From assembly GCF_022832975.1 (NCBI RefSeq), contig NZ_CP094846.1, forward strand, positions 930,001 to 994,000: a DNA stretch of 64,000 nt, in the 5' to 3' direction. Both the position numbers and the translations under genes were made by a program. Below the pieces are notes generated by a model. The model was given only the letters and a program-made list of their open reading frames with translations, was not told the DNA's origin and did no database searches. The DNA is from Ornithobacterium rhinotracheale (lineage in GTDB: Bacteria; Bacteroidota; Bacteroidia; Flavobacteriales; Weeksellaceae). This document shows positions 18,241-26,859 of this stretch, piece by piece (position 1 is the stretch's first letter; the number at the start of each line of letters is the position of its first letter).

Positions 18241-19371
18241 ATGAAAAAAATAGTTTTTTTAGCTTTAGTAAGTTTTGTGATTTCGGCATGTTCCTCATCA
18301 GACAGTAGAAATGGGGGCGGTTCTGCTAATTGTGAGCAGTGCATCAAGGAATTTAATAGAAAAGCCACACTCACTCACTGGGCTGATGCCATTATTATCC
18401 CTAATTATGAAACATATAATCAATCAATAGGTTCTTTAAAATTAAAAGCTGAAAATTTTACAAATTCTCCATCGGTGGAAAATTTGGCCTTGCTCAAATC
18501 GGCATTAAGTAACACCTATTTGTTGTGGCAAACTGTGGCCCCTTTTGAATTAGGAAAAGCCAAAGCGGTGGATTTAAGAGATTATACCAATGTGTATCCT
18601 ACCAATGTTAAAAAAATAGAACAAAACATAGCTCAGCAAAAGTTGGAATTAAATCTTCCAGATACCAATACGCAACAAGGTTTACCTGCGCTAGATTATT
18701 TAGTGAATGGTTTAGCTCAAACACCCGACAAAATTGTGCAAAAATACCAAGATGATAAGTATAAAAAATACTTGATAGCTGTTGTGGATAGGTTGCAATA
18801 TATCACACAATTAGTTGTAGATGATTGGAAGAACTCTTACCGAGAAAAATTTATACAAAATGATGGCACATCTGCTGTTTCCTCTGTAAATGTTTTGGCT
18901 AATGATTATTTACTTTATTATGAAAAATATATGAGAAACGGAAAATTGCGTTTTCCGTCTGGAGCCGCTACAGGAAAGGCCTATCCAGAAAAAGTGGAAT
19001 CATACTATAATCCAGAGCTTTCGTTTCCTTTATTGATTAAATCTTTACAGACCATGCAAAATTTCTTTAATGGTAAAAGGTTTAGCAATCAGCCTAAAGG
19101 ACTAGGTTTTAGTTCTTATTTGGATAAATACCACAAGATTACGGGAGGCGAAAATATCTCCGATAATGTAAATAGAAAATATGACGAAGCAATAGCGCTA
19201 TGCCAAAAAATGATGAAAGAAGGAGAAACCCTTGAAAATGAGATTAAAACCAATAATAAAGCCATACTTGAATTGCACGATGTAATCCAATCAAATATAA
19301 TTAATCTAAAAGTGGATATGTTCCAAGCAATGGGTGTTTCTGTGCAATATGTAGATGGAGACGGGGATTAA
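18241..19371 (+). CDS. Imelysin-family lipoprotein
   Basis: A 376-residue periplasm-facing lipoprotein of the imelysin/IrpA family, usually linked to iron uptake. The signal peptide ends in a lipobox (VISAC, Cys17). The canonical GxHxxE metal motif appears here as GLPALDYL (around residue 155): His is Pro and Glu is Asp, so metal binding may be altered. First gene of a three-gene operon with an HTTM protein and a TonB-dependent receptor, which supports a role in metal or metal-complex acquisition. Confidence 0.85.
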   Translation: MKKIVFLALVSFVISACSSSDSRNGGGSANCEQCIKEFNRKATLTHWADAIIIPNYETYNQSIGSLKLKAENFTNSPSVENLALLKSALSNTYLLWQTVAPFELGKAKAVDLRDYTNVYPTNVKKIEQNIAQQKLELNLPDTNTQQGLPALDYLVNGLAQTPDKIVQKYQDDKYKKYLIAVVDRLQYITQLVVDDWKNSYREKFIQNDGTSAVSSVNVLANDYLLYYEKYMRNGKLRFPSGAATGKAYPEKVESYYNPELSFPLLIKSLQTMQNFFNGKRFSNQPKGLGFSSYLDKYHKITGGENISDNVNRKYDEAIALCQKMMKEGETLENEIKTNNKAILELHDVIQSNIINLKVDMFQAMGVSVQYVDGDGD

Positions 19372-19397
19372 GTGTTTTGATTTCAAAGGATTAAACA

Positions 19398-20765
19398 ATG
19401 TTCGTTAAAGTTAAAAATTATTTAGCGCAAAATATCTCTGCTGCTCCACTCAGCGTCTTTAGAATGATTTTCGGGACGATGATGTTTGCCAGCATCGTTC
19501 GTTTTTGGCACAATGGCTGGATAGAGGACTTTTACATTAAGCCCAGATTTTTCTTTTCCTACTACGGATTTGAATGGGTAAAGCCTTTAGGTATATATAC
19601 TTATGTGCTTTTTGCCATTTGTGCATTGGCAGCATTGGGCATTGCATTGGGCTATAAATATCGATTTTCGGCGATTTTGTTTTTTCTGTCGTTTACCTAC
19701 ACCGAGCTGATGGATAAAACCACTTATCTCAATCATTATTATTTCATTAGTTTAATGGCATTTTTAATGATTTTTTTGCCCGCCAATGCGTATTTTTCGG
19801 TGGACGCCTATCTTAAGAAATCGGAGAAAAAATACATTCCGCGATGGACGATTTTTTCGGTGCAGTTTATGCTGAGTATCGTTTATTTTTATGCAGGTTT
19901 GGCAAAACTAAATTCAGATTGGTTGTTCAATGCCATGCCACTTAAAATTTGGTTGCCACCACACCATGAAATGCTAATTATGGGTGAATTATTTTCACAA
20001 ACATGGTTTTTATACTTTATGTCTTGGGGCGGAGCGATTTATGATTTAGCCATTCCATTTTTATTATTCAATAGAAAAACGAGATTTATAGGATTTTTAT
20101 TCGTTTTATTCTTTCATATTTTTACCCGAATTTTATTCCCAATCGGGATGTTCCCATTCATCATGATAGGTTCTACACTTATCTTTTTTGATGCCAAATA
20201 TCACCAGCGATTCATTGATTTTCTGAGAAAAATCCTTCAAAAATTGAATTTTAAAAAGATTGCAACAAGCGAAACGCCATATAAATATCCTGTATTTTTT
20301 AATCGCCCGATTCAAGTGCTTTTTGTGCTATTTTTTATCGTGCAAATTGTTTTTCCGTTTAGATATTTATTGTATCCAGGCGAATTGTTTTGGACAGAGG
20401 AGGGATTCCGATTTTCGTGGCGAGTGATGTTGATGGAAAAAGCGGGCTACACTTCATTTATCATTAAAGATAAAAATTCAGACAAAAGAACGATTGTAGA
20501 GGCCAGAGATTATCTCACGCCGTTTCAAGAAAAGCAAATGTCGTTTCAGCCTGATTTTATCATTGAATTTGCACAATATTTAGCCCAAGAATTTAAGAAA
20601 AGAGGTTACGAAAATCCGCAAGTTTTTGCACAAAGTTATGTCGCTCTCAACGGGCGCGGAAGTGTGCAGTATATTGATCCTACAGTGGATTTAGCCCAGG
20701 AAAAAGATTCTTGGAAACATAAAACATTTATTTTACCATTTAATCATGAAATCAAAGGTTTATAG
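19398..20765 (+). CDS. HTTM-domain membrane protein
   Basis: A 455-residue protein with an N-terminal HTTM (vitamin K-dependent gamma-carboxylase-like) membrane domain: SVFRMIFGTMMFASIVRFWHNGW, then about eight hydrophobic segments to residue 320, then a soluble C-terminal region. Real carboxylase activity is unproven for bacterial homologues. It lies between imelysin and the TonB receptor, and its last 20 bp overlap the receptor gene, so translation is coupled. Confidence 0.85.
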   Translation: MFVKVKNYLAQNISAAPLSVFRMIFGTMMFASIVRFWHNGWIEDFYIKPRFFFSYYGFEWVKPLGIYTYVLFAICALAALGIALGYKYRFSAILFFLSFTYTELMDKTTYLNHYYFISLMAFLMIFLPANAYFSVDAYLKKSEKKYIPRWTIFSVQFMLSIVYFYAGLAKLNSDWLFNAMPLKIWLPPHHEMLIMGELFSQTWFLYFMSWGGAIYDLAIPFLLFNRKTRFIGFLFVLFFHIFTRILFPIGMFPFIMIGSTLIFFDAKYHQRFIDFLRKILQKLNFKKIATSETPYKYPVFFNRPIQVLFVLFFIVQIVFPFRYLLYPGELFWTEEGFRFSWRVMLMEKAGYTSFIIKDKNSDKRTIVEARDYLTPFQEKQMSFQPDFIIEFAQYLAQEFKKRGYENPQVFAQSYVALNGRGSVQYIDPTVDLAQEKDSWKHKTFILPFNHEIKGL

Positions 20766-22977
20766 TATATTTTCTTTGTTGATTTGCTTGCCCATTTCGG
20801 CACAAATTCAGCCCAAAGAAAAAGCAAAAAAGGATAGTATTGAAACCATTAATCTAAACCAAGTGGAGGCGCAGGCGCACCGCAAAAAGGCTTTCACGCT
20901 CAGGCACATGAAAGAGGTGGAGGGAACCTCTATCCTCGCAGGAAAAAAGACCGAAGTGGTGCTTGTGGATCAAAAAACAGCAAACCTTGCGACTAATAAT
21001 GCACGCCAAGTGTATAACCAAGTGGTGGGGCTCAATATTTATGATTACAACGATGGTGGGTTGCAACTCGGAATTGGAGGGCGCGGACTGGATCCCAACC
21101 GAACTGCCAATTTTAATACAAGACAAAATGGCTACGACATCAGTGCCGATGTGTTGGGCTATCCCGAAAGCTACTACACGCCGCCCACAGAGGCGTTGCA
21201 AGAGGTGCAAATCATTCGTGGAGCGGCATCTTTGCAATACGGAACGCAGTTTGGCGGAATGATTAATTTTAAATTTAAAGAGCCTACGCACCGCAAAAAG
21301 ATTTTGCTTAATTCAAGGCAAACGATTGGTTCGTATAATTTGTTTACCTCGTTCAATAGTTTGGAGGGGACGCTGGGTAAATTTTCCTATTACACTTTTT
21401 ACAATCACAAACAAGGCGACGGATTTCGTCCCAATTCCAATTTTGATTCCAACAATGCCTTTGGTGCATTTAAATATCAATTGAACGAAAATACGAGTGT
21501 AAAGTTTGAGTACACCTATTTCCATTATTTAGCACAGCAAGCGGGTGGGCTTACCGATAAAATGTTTTACGAGAATCCAAAATTTAGCAATCGTAGCAGA
21601 AACTGGTTTGAGGTGAATTGGAATTTATTCAATTTGAATTTTCATCATAAATTTAGCGAAAAAACAATTTTTGACCTTAACACTTTTGGGCTAAAGGCGG
21701 ATAGAAAAACAGTAGGGTTCCGAGTGCAGCGCGTGGGGCAACCAGACAATCCTAGTGAGGCGAGAGATTTAATCGTGGGCGATTTTGTAAACTGGGGCGC
21801 CGAGGCTCGTGTTTTGAAAAAATACAATTTCTTTCATAAAGAAAATGCTTTGCTTGTGGGGGTGAAATATTATCAGTCTCGAAATAAAGCAAAACAAGGA
21901 CCTGGTACCAAAGGGAAAGATGCTGATTTTAATTTTGATACAGCTACTTCGCCCGATTATCCGCACCAGAGTGATTTCACCTACCCAAATTTGAATTTAG
22001 CCGTTTTTGGCGAAAATATTTTTAGAATCACACCTAAATTTTCCATCACGCCAGGTATCCGTTTTGAGTACATTGATACCCAAGCCGAGGGTGCATTTCA
22101 TTATTTACTAAAAGATTTAGCAGGAAATGTGATTCAAGATGATTTGATTCGTGATGATATCGACTACAAAAGAAGTTTAGTTCTGCTAGGGATTGGAGCT
22201 AGCTATAAACCCACCGATTTCTTGGAAGTGTATGGGAACCTATCTCAAAACTATCGTTCCGTAACATTCAGTGATTTGCATACCACCAATCCTTCCTTTG
22301 AGGTAGATAAAAATATAGACGACGAAAAAGGATTTACCGCAGATTTAGGATTTCGTGGAAATTTCAATCGCTTTATTTCCTATGATACCAATGTATTTGG
22401 GCTATGGTATTTAGGGAAAATAGGAAACTATATTCGTTCCTCGGATGCCAAAAGCGTGAGAGCTAATGTGGGAGATGCCATTATTTATGGTTTAGAGTTT
22501 TTTGCCGAAGCCGATTTTATGCGAGCCTTTAGAGTATCCAATCGCTCGCTCATGTTTACTGCTTTTGTGAATTCTTCCTTCTCAGATTCTAAATATATTT
22601 CTTCTAAAATCGTTGGAGTAGAGGGGAAGCGCGTTCAATTTAGTCCTAAATTAAATTTAAAAACAGGGATTAATTTTGGATACAAAAATTTCTTGAGCTC
22701 TTTGCAATATTCTTATATGTCTGAGCAGTATTCAGACGATAGTAATTCGCCACAGCTCAAGCAAGAAGACACTTACGGAATCCGTGGAGCAATTCCTGCT
22801 TATGGCATTATGGACTTTTCTGCATCGTACACCTACAAGCGATATAAACTCGAGGCGGGAATCAATAATTTGCTTAATGATTATTATTTTGTGCGTCGTG
22901 CCACAGGCTATCCTGGGCCAGGGATTATACCATCAGACCCGCGCACTTTTTATGTAACTTTTGGGTTTAAATTATAA
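20746..22977 (+). CDS. TonB-dependent outer-membrane receptor (FecA-like)
   Basis: A 743-residue outer-membrane receptor that imports a substrate with TonB energy. Signal peptide at residues 1-20 (LLICLPISAQ). The plug domain at about 55-175 has VVGLNIYDYNDGGLQLGIGGRGLDP, TPPTEALQEVQIIRGAASLQYGTQFGGMINF. The barrel follows and ends in the outer-membrane signal FYVTFGFKL with a C-terminal hydrophobic/aromatic pattern. Operon context (imelysin, HTTM) suggests ferric or other metal complexes. Confidence 0.93.
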   Translation: MKSKVYSIFSLLICLPISAQIQPKEKAKKDSIETINLNQVEAQAHRKKAFTLRHMKEVEGTSILAGKKTEVVLVDQKTANLATNNARQVYNQVVGLNIYDYNDGGLQLGIGGRGLDPNRTANFNTRQNGYDISADVLGYPESYYTPPTEALQEVQIIRGAASLQYGTQFGGMINFKFKEPTHRKKILLNSRQTIGSYNLFTSFNSLEGTLGKFSYYTFYNHKQGDGFRPNSNFDSNNAFGAFKYQLNENTSVKFEYTYFHYLAQQAGGLTDKMFYENPKFSNRSRNWFEVNWNLFNLNFHHKFSEKTIFDLNTFGLKADRKTVGFRVQRVGQPDNPSEARDLIVGDFVNWGAEARVLKKYNFFHKENALLVGVKYYQSRNKAKQGPGTKGKDADFNFDTATSPDYPHQSDFTYPNLNLAVFGENIFRITPKFSITPGIRFEYIDTQAEGAFHYLLKDLAGNVIQDDLIRDDIDYKRSLVLLGIGASYKPTDFLEVYGNLSQNYRSVTFSDLHTTNPSFEVDKNIDDEKGFTADLGFRGNFNRFISYDTNVFGLWYLGKIGNYIRSSDAKSVRANVGDAIIYGLEFFAEADFMRAFRVSNRSLMFTAFVNSSFSDSKYISSKIVGVEGKRVQFSPKLNLKTGINFGYKNFLSSLQYSYMSEQYSDDSNSPQLKQEDTYGIRGAIPAYGIMDFSASYTYKRYKLEAGINNLLNDYYFVRRATGYPGPGIIPSDPRTFYVTFGFKL

Positions 22978-23005
22978 TTAAATGGATTTTTTATCATTAC
23001 TGAAA

Positions 23006-23041
23006 TTTGTTTGAATTAAATTTTGTACATATTTTTGTACA
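23006..23041 (+). promoter_or_regulatory. yefM-yoeB promoter with twin TGTACA operator
   Basis: The -33 TTTG (23006-23009) and -7 TATTTTTG (23030-23037) are 20 bp apart. Two TGTACA palindromes at 23024-23029 and 23036-23041 overlap the -7 box and are exactly 12 bp apart centre to centre. The E. coli YefM-YoeB operator uses the same TGTACA core and spacing, so autorepression is likely. Confidence 0.75.
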
Positions 23042-23059
23042 TAATTAAAATGAATTGCA

Positions 23060-23314
23060 ATGCTAGTTACCAATATTTCAGAATTTAGAAAAGACTTAAA
23101 ATCCTATTTAAACAAGGTGGCAAAAAACTTTGAAACCTTAATCATCAATCGTGGAAAAGAGTCTGCCATCGTGGTTTTATCGCTCGATGAGTATAATTCT
23201 CTAATGGCTACCAATTACGAATTATCTTCTCGCAAAAACGAACAGCGTCTAGATGCTGCAATAGTAAAATTAAAATCGGGAGATTCTTTTGAGAAAACTC
23301 TGATTGAAGATTAA
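23060..23314 (+). CDS. yefM: Antitoxin of the Phd/YefM family
   Basis: An 84-residue antitoxin that binds and neutralises the YoeB-type toxin and represses the operon. The N-terminal DNA-binding fold is NISEFRKDLKSYLNKV, then TLIINRGKESAIVVLSLDEYNSL, typical of YefM. The C-terminal tail is charged and would wrap the toxin. The toxin gene starts 2 bp after its stop. Confidence 0.9.
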   Translation: MLVTNISEFRKDLKSYLNKVAKNFETLIINRGKESAIVVLSLDEYNSLMATNYELSSRKNEQRLDAAIVKLKSGDSFEKTLIED

Positions 23315-23316
23315 TT

Positions 23317-23574
23317 ATGAAATATATTTTTGTAGATGAATCTTGGGAAGATTATCTCTATTGGCAAAAAAACGATAAACGAAAGCTCAAAAGAATCAAT
23401 GCTTTGTTGAAAGATATTTCGCGCACGCCTTTTGAAAGTATTGGTAAACCTGAGCCATTAAAACATAAATATTCAGGATTTTGGTCACGCAGAATTGATG
23501 ATGAACATCGTTTAATTTATCGCTACGAAGAAGATAAAATATTGATTGCCAAATGTAGATTTCATTATGATTAA
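23317..23574 (+). CDS. yoeB: YoeB-type mRNA interferase toxin
   Basis: An 85-residue ribosome-dependent mRNA interferase. The residues known to be catalytic in E. coli YoeB are at the same numbers: Glu46, Arg65, His83 and Tyr84. FESIGKPEPLKHKYSGFWSRRI is the family signature. All active-site residues are intact, so the toxin is probably functional. Last gene of the pair, followed by a terminator. Confidence 0.93.
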   Translation: MKYIFVDESWEDYLYWQKNDKRKLKRINALLKDISRTPFESIGKPEPLKHKYSGFWSRRIDDEHRLIYRYEEDKILIAKCRFHYD

Positions 23575-23580
23575 AAATAA

Positions 23581-23614
23581 AAAAGCTATCTCAAAAATCA
23601 CGAGATAGCTTTTT
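23581..23614. terminator. Terminator after yoeB
   Basis: AAAAGCTATCTC (23581-23592) pairs with GAGATAGCTTTT (23602-23613), so A and T tracts lie on both sides. It can also serve cbpM from the other strand. Confidence 0.85.
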
Positions 23615-23632
23615 CATTATGGACAAATTAAA

Positions 23633-23926
23633 CTAATCTTTGTCAAAAAATCGCAACGAATTTTTCAACGATTGAATTTCTCGTTCCATTTGTTGCATTC
23701 TTTGTAGCATGTGGCGCATCGCATCAATCCCCGCCAAATTCACGCCCAAATCATAATGCCATCGGCTGTATTTTTCAAGCTCTTCAAGCCTGTCTTCTTC
23801 GATGCAATCTTCCTCGTCGATTTGTTGTAGTGCGAGTATGCCCTCGTTGTGCAAATCGCTGATGAAAGTGTGCTCAATCTGCGTATTTTTACAATAATCA
23901 GATATTTTGATATATTTTATTTCCAT
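23633..23926 (-). CDS. cbpM: CbpM-like chaperone modulator
   Basis: A 97-residue MerR-HTH-like protein of the CbpM family, which binds and modulates the co-chaperone CbpA. An N-terminal HTH-like fold (SDYCKNTQIEHTFISDLHNEGIL) and a C-terminal coiled coil (MLQRMQQMEREIQSLKNSL). It follows cbpA by 4 bp, the usual arrangement. Confidence 0.75.
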   Translation of the reverse strand: MEIKYIKISDYCKNTQIEHTFISDLHNEGILALQQIDEEDCIEEDRLEELEKYSRWHYDLGVNLAGIDAMRHMLQRMQQMEREIQSLKNSLRFFDKD

Positions 23927-23930
23927 GATT

Positions 23931-24860
23931 TTAAAGTTTAGCTAGTTTTTCAAACAATTCTTTTTGTTCATCGTTTAATTGCGTAGGAATTTCCACTTGG
24001 TAATTGATGATTAAATCACCAAATTCTCCTGCCTTTTTGTATTTAGGGAAACCTTTTCCTTTCAATTTTACTTTGCTATCGTTTTGTGTGCCTGGTTTTA
24101 CTTTTAATTTCACTTCGCCATCAAAAGTTTTAACCAAGATTTCTCCGCCTAAAACAGCGGTGTATAAATCCAATTTTTGAGTTTTGTGCAAATCATTGCC
24201 TTGGCGTTTGAATTCAGGGTCTTGTGCAATGCTAAAGGTAATGTATAAATCCCCTTTTGGCCCGCCATTCACGCCTTCGCCGCCGTAGCCTTTTAGCTTA
24301 ATTTTTTGCCCATCTTCTACACCTGCAGGAATGGTAATTCTGATTTTTTTACCATTTACATTCAATTCGCGTTTTTGTGTTGTGTAGACATCTCTCATGT
24401 TGAGCTGAAGCTCGGCAGAAAGATCTTGCCCGCGGAATTTTCTAGCACGGCTACTGTCGCCAAAATGGGTGCTACCACCGGCGCGGCCACCAAATAAATC
24501 GCTGAAGAAATCAGAGAAATTACCTTCTTCAAAATTGCCGTTGTAGGATTCGCTCCATGCTTGTCCGCCACCAAACGGATTGCCACCGCCACCGCGTGCT
24601 TGCTGTTGCTGGCGCATTTTTTCTATCTCTTCGGCGTGTTTCCAGTTTTCGCCGTATTCATCATATTTTTTACGATTTTCTGGGTTGCTCAGCACCTCGT
24701 TAGCCTCGTTCAGCTGTTGAAATTTTTGCTGTGCCTCCTTATCGTTTGGGTTCAAGTCTGGGTGGTATTTTCTTGCCAATTTGCGATATGCCTTTTTGAT
24801 GTCGGCTTCGCTGGCATTTTTGTCCAATCCCAGTATTTTATAATAATCTATATATGCCAT
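23931..24860 (-). CDS. cbpA: DnaJ-family co-chaperone CbpA
   Basis: A 309-residue J-domain protein that stimulates DnaK. J-domain at residues 1-70 with the HPD motif ([10 protein letters not shown]). A Gly/Phe-rich linker ([11 protein letters not shown]) follows, then the two C-terminal beta-sandwich domains ([24 protein letters not shown]). It has no cysteine zinc finger, which separates it from DnaJ. Operon cbpA-cbpM. Confidence 0.9.
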   Translation of the reverse strand: MAYIDYYKILGLDKNASEADIKKAYRKLARKYHPDLNPNDKEAQQKFQQLNEANEVLSNPENRKKYDEYGENWKHAEEIEKMRQQQQARGGGGNPFGGGQAWSESYNGNFEEGNFSDFFSDLFGGRAGGSTHFGDSSRARKFRGQDLSAELQLNMRDVYTTQKRELNVNGKKIRITIPAGVEDGQKIKLKGYGGEGVNGGPKGDLYITFSIAQDPEFKRQGNDLHKTQKLDLYTAVLGGEILVKTFDGEVKLKVKPGTQNDSKVKLKGKGFPKYKKAGEFGDLIINYQVEIPTQLNDEQKELFEKLAKL

Positions 24861-24912
24861 AATTTTTTCTAAAATTTTTTGATTAATCAGGGTAAATCAA
24901 TTATTGTGCAAA

Positions 24913-25686
24913 CTATTGATTTTGTTCCTTTTTGGCTTTTTCCCACAATAAATCAAGCTGTTGTAGCGATAAATCTGACAAATTTACCTTTTCGTTTTCT
25001 GCCAAATTTTCCATTTTTTGAAAACGATTGATGAATTTTTGATTCGTTCTCTCCAGCGCATTTTCTGGATTAATGCCCATTTGGCGAGCATAGTTTATGA
25101 TTGAAAAAAGCACATCTCCGAGTTCGCTTTCTTGCTTGTACTTATCAGTTTCGGCTTTGAATTCGGCAATTTCTTCTTCTATTTTGCTGAAAGCCTCCTC
25201 GGGCGTAGGAAAATCAAAGCCAATGCCTTTTACCTTATCCTGAATGCGGTAGGCTTTCACCATCGCAGGCAGGCCTTTGGGAACCCCAGCTAAAACAGAA
25301 CGATTGCCTTCTTTGAGTTTCAGTTTTTCCCAGTTGCGTTTTACTTCTTCCTCGTCTTGCACCTGCACATCGCCATAAATATGTGGATGACGGAAAATCA
25401 ATTTTTCGCATTCGGCATGCAGGGCATCTGCAATGTCGAAAGCCTTTTGCTCCTCGGCGATTTTGGCGTAAAAGAGGAGGTGCAACATCACATCGCCGAT
25501 TTCTTTTTTAAGTTCTGCAAGATTATGGTTTAAAATCGCATCGCCTAGTTCATACACCTCTTCTAGCGTGAGGTGGCGCAGGCTGAGCAAGGTTTGTTTT
25601 CTATCCCACGGACATTTTTCTCTTAAATCATCAAGGATGTCGAGCAAGCGCCCGAAAGCTTGCATTTTTTCTTCTCTGGTGTGCAT
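24913..25686 (-). CDS. mazG: Nucleoside triphosphate pyrophosphohydrolase
   Basis: A 257-residue house-cleaning enzyme that hydrolyses (d)NTPs to monophosphates. Two MazG repeats: CPWDRKQTLLSLRHLTLEEVYELGDAI with EIGDVMLHLLFYAKI (ExxE-x12-ExxD), and GFDFPTPEEAFSKIEEEIAEFKAE with ELGDVLFSIINYAR. Its start is 66 bp from the left prophage end; a near-consensus -7 box (revcomp of 25708-25715) still lies in that gap. Confidence 0.93.
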   Translation of the reverse strand: MHTREEKMQAFGRLLDILDDLREKCPWDRKQTLLSLRHLTLEEVYELGDAILNHNLAELKKEIGDVMLHLLFYAKIAEEQKAFDIADALHAECEKLIFRHPHIYGDVQVQDEEEVKRNWEKLKLKEGNRSVLAGVPKGLPAMVKAYRIQDKVKGIGFDFPTPEEAFSKIEEEIAEFKAETDKYKQESELGDVLFSIINYARQMGINPENALERTNQKFINRFQKMENLAENEKVNLSDLSLQQLDLLWEKAKKEQNQ

Positions 25687-25751
25687 GGTAGCTTATTTTT
25701 CTTGGCAGAAAGGTACAAAAAAAAGCCCAAAATTTAAATTTTAAGGGGCAT

Positions 25752-25766
25752 AAAATGAAATGTACA
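25752..25766 (-). repeat. Terminal transposase-binding site L1
   Basis: AAAATGAAATGTACA, inverse of the right-end motif with one difference (T for C). Outermost left copy. Confidence 0.7.
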
Positions 25767-25816
25767 AAAGAGAGAGAAAGAAAAAAGCCGACGAAAACGG
25801 CTTAAATAAAGGGTTT

Positions 25817-25840
25817 GCGGGCGATTTGCCCGCTTTTTTT
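25817..25840 (+). terminator. Terminator in left prophage end
   Basis: GCGGGC (25817-25822) pairs with GCCCGC (25828-25833), then seven T. A smaller hairpin, AAGCCG/CGGCTT, precedes it (25785-25803). It would stop host transcription entering the prophage from the left. Confidence 0.75.
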
Positions 25841-25844
25841 GTTT

Positions 25845-25859
25845 AAAACGAAATGTACA
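25845..25859 (-). repeat. Terminal transposase-binding site L2
   Basis: AAAACGAAATGTACA, perfect inverse of the right-end motif, 93 bp inside L1. Confidence 0.7.
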
Positions 25860-25864
25860 GAAAC

Positions 25865-25945
25865 TACCATTTATTACAGTTTAATTACCATTGAAACTAG
25901 GTTTAAATACTACCCAGTATGCAATAATTACCATTACCCAGTATG
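25865..25945 (+). repeat. Short direct repeats in left end
   Basis: TACCATT occurs at 25865, 25886 and 25929; TACCCAGTATG occurs at 25911-25921 and 25935-25945. No gene covers the region. The repeats may be binding sites for a phage protein. Confidence 0.45.
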
Positions 25946-25947
25946 AA

Positions 25948-26001
25948 AGCCCCAGAAATAGCCCTAAAAGCGTTTAAATACGCTCTTTGGGGCTTTTTTT
26001 T
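25948..26001 (+). terminator. Second left-end terminator
   Basis: AGCCCCA (25948-25954) pairs with TGGGGCT (25988-25994), with an inner AAGCG/CGCTC-rich hairpin and eight T after the stem. Confidence 0.7.
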
Positions 26002-26076
26002 GTATCTGATTACAGAGAGGAAACCCTACAAAATAATAACCAGAAAATAACCCACCAGAAACCTACCCAAAAACAT

Positions 26077-26091
26077 AAAACGAAATGTACA
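26077..26091 (-). repeat. Terminal transposase-binding site L3
   Basis: AAAACGAAATGTACA, identical to L2 and 232 bp further in. It is also the inverse of R1 and R2. Confidence 0.7.
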
Positions 26092-26099
26092 AAACAAAA

Positions 26100-26134
26100 A
26101 TGGGTGTAACTATGGGTATAATTATGGGTATAAT
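26100..26134 (+). repeat. Three tandem 11-mers at 12-bp period
   Basis: ATGGGTGTAAC (26100-26110), ATGGGTATAAT (26112-26122) and ATGGGTATAAT (26124-26134). About one helical turn apart, so they look like a protein-binding array in the non-coding left end (25767-26254 has no convincing gene). Confidence 0.55.
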
Positions 26135-26254
26135 ATTGAGTGCATAAAAACACGCTGAAACTACCCCTATAAATGCAAAAAATTACACGAAACACCCCAA
26201 AAATGCCACGAAGATACCCCTATAATGCACTACTTTTGGCATTAAAATCTTGTT

Positions 26255-26791
26255 TTATAGGGTTTTACTCATATTTGGCTGACTTTTGGAGGTGTTTTTG
26301 GTGTTTTTTGGAGTTATGCTTGGTAATTCTCCTGTACTTTTTTGAGGAGAAGACGCGATGCTTGAAGTAGGAGATTTTTGGTTTTTTAAGCGATCTATCT
26401 CGTGGGTTAGCCGTTTGTTCTCTTTTTCTAAAAGTGCCTTATTTTCCTGCAATAACTGGTTTTCTCTTTGTAAAAAAGCGATTTTTTCTTCTAAATGAGC
26501 TACTTTATTATATGCCTCTTGCGGTTCTACTACTTGCTGGGTGGGTTCTTCTTGCTTTGCTGGGGTTTTAAGCATTTCGCCTTTGCCTGTTAATAGCCAT
26601 TCGGGGTTAGTTTCTGGATAAATGAGTAATATATTCTCTATTGCGTCTGAATTGAGCGGTCTTTCTTTCTTTTTTCCAGTAAAATTTCCATAGGTAATAC
26701 CTATCTTTCTAAAAAATTCCTGCTTAGTAACCTCTACATTTTCAGATAAATAAAGCACCCTCTCCTTTATGTTAGATAAAATATTCTTCAT
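26255..26791 (-). CDS. Phage repressor-like protein with HTH and coiled coil
   Basis: A 178-residue leftward protein in the position of the Mu repressor. Residues 1-75 are an HTH-like domain (VTKQEFFRKIGITYGNFTG, then ENILLIYPETNPEWLLTGKGEM, a stretch common in CI-type repressors of Bacteroidota phages). Residues about 95-140 form a long leucine-rich coiled coil (LEEKIAFLQRENQLLQEN). The tail is Ser/Thr/Pro-rich. There is no S24 peptidase domain, so induction by RecA-driven self-cleavage is unlikely. It diverges from the early operon across a shared operator region. Confidence 0.75.
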   Translation of the reverse strand: MKNILSNIKERVLYLSENVEVTKQEFFRKIGITYGNFTGKKKERPLNSDAIENILLIYPETNPEWLLTGKGEMLKTPAKQEEPTQQVVEPQEAYNKVAHLEEKIAFLQRENQLLQENKALLEKENKRLTHEIDRLKNQKSPTSSIASSPQKSTGELPSITPKNTKNTSKSQPNMSKTL

Positions 26792-26795
26792 TTTG

Positions 26796-26828
26796 TTTGT
26801 TTAATACAGAATATATTCTTTATATTTG
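26796..26828 (+). promoter_or_regulatory. Early promoter with palindromic operator
   Basis: -33 TTTG at 26796-26799 and a perfect -7 TATATTTG at 26821-26828, 21 bp apart. A perfect 12-bp palindrome, AGAATATATTCT (26808-26819), sits between them, where a bound repressor would block the early operon. Confidence 0.7.
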
Positions 26829-26859
26829 CCGTGTAAAAAAATAGTAAACACTTTAAGCA

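Noticed and set aside
23020-23045. TGTACA repeats as a further phage end site
   Set aside because: They lack the CGAAA and AAAA parts of the phage motif and fit a YefM operator with a promoter.
25752-25805. Left-flank frame starting at the ATG in L1 as the missing lemA start
   Set aside because: It encodes a short charged peptide (MKCTKERERKK) and no transmembrane segment, unlike LemA.
26010-26195. A minus-strand frame rich in Phe, Cys and Trp in the left phage end
   Set aside because: It runs through the site L3 and the tandem 11-mer array; composition is what AT-rich repeats give by chance.
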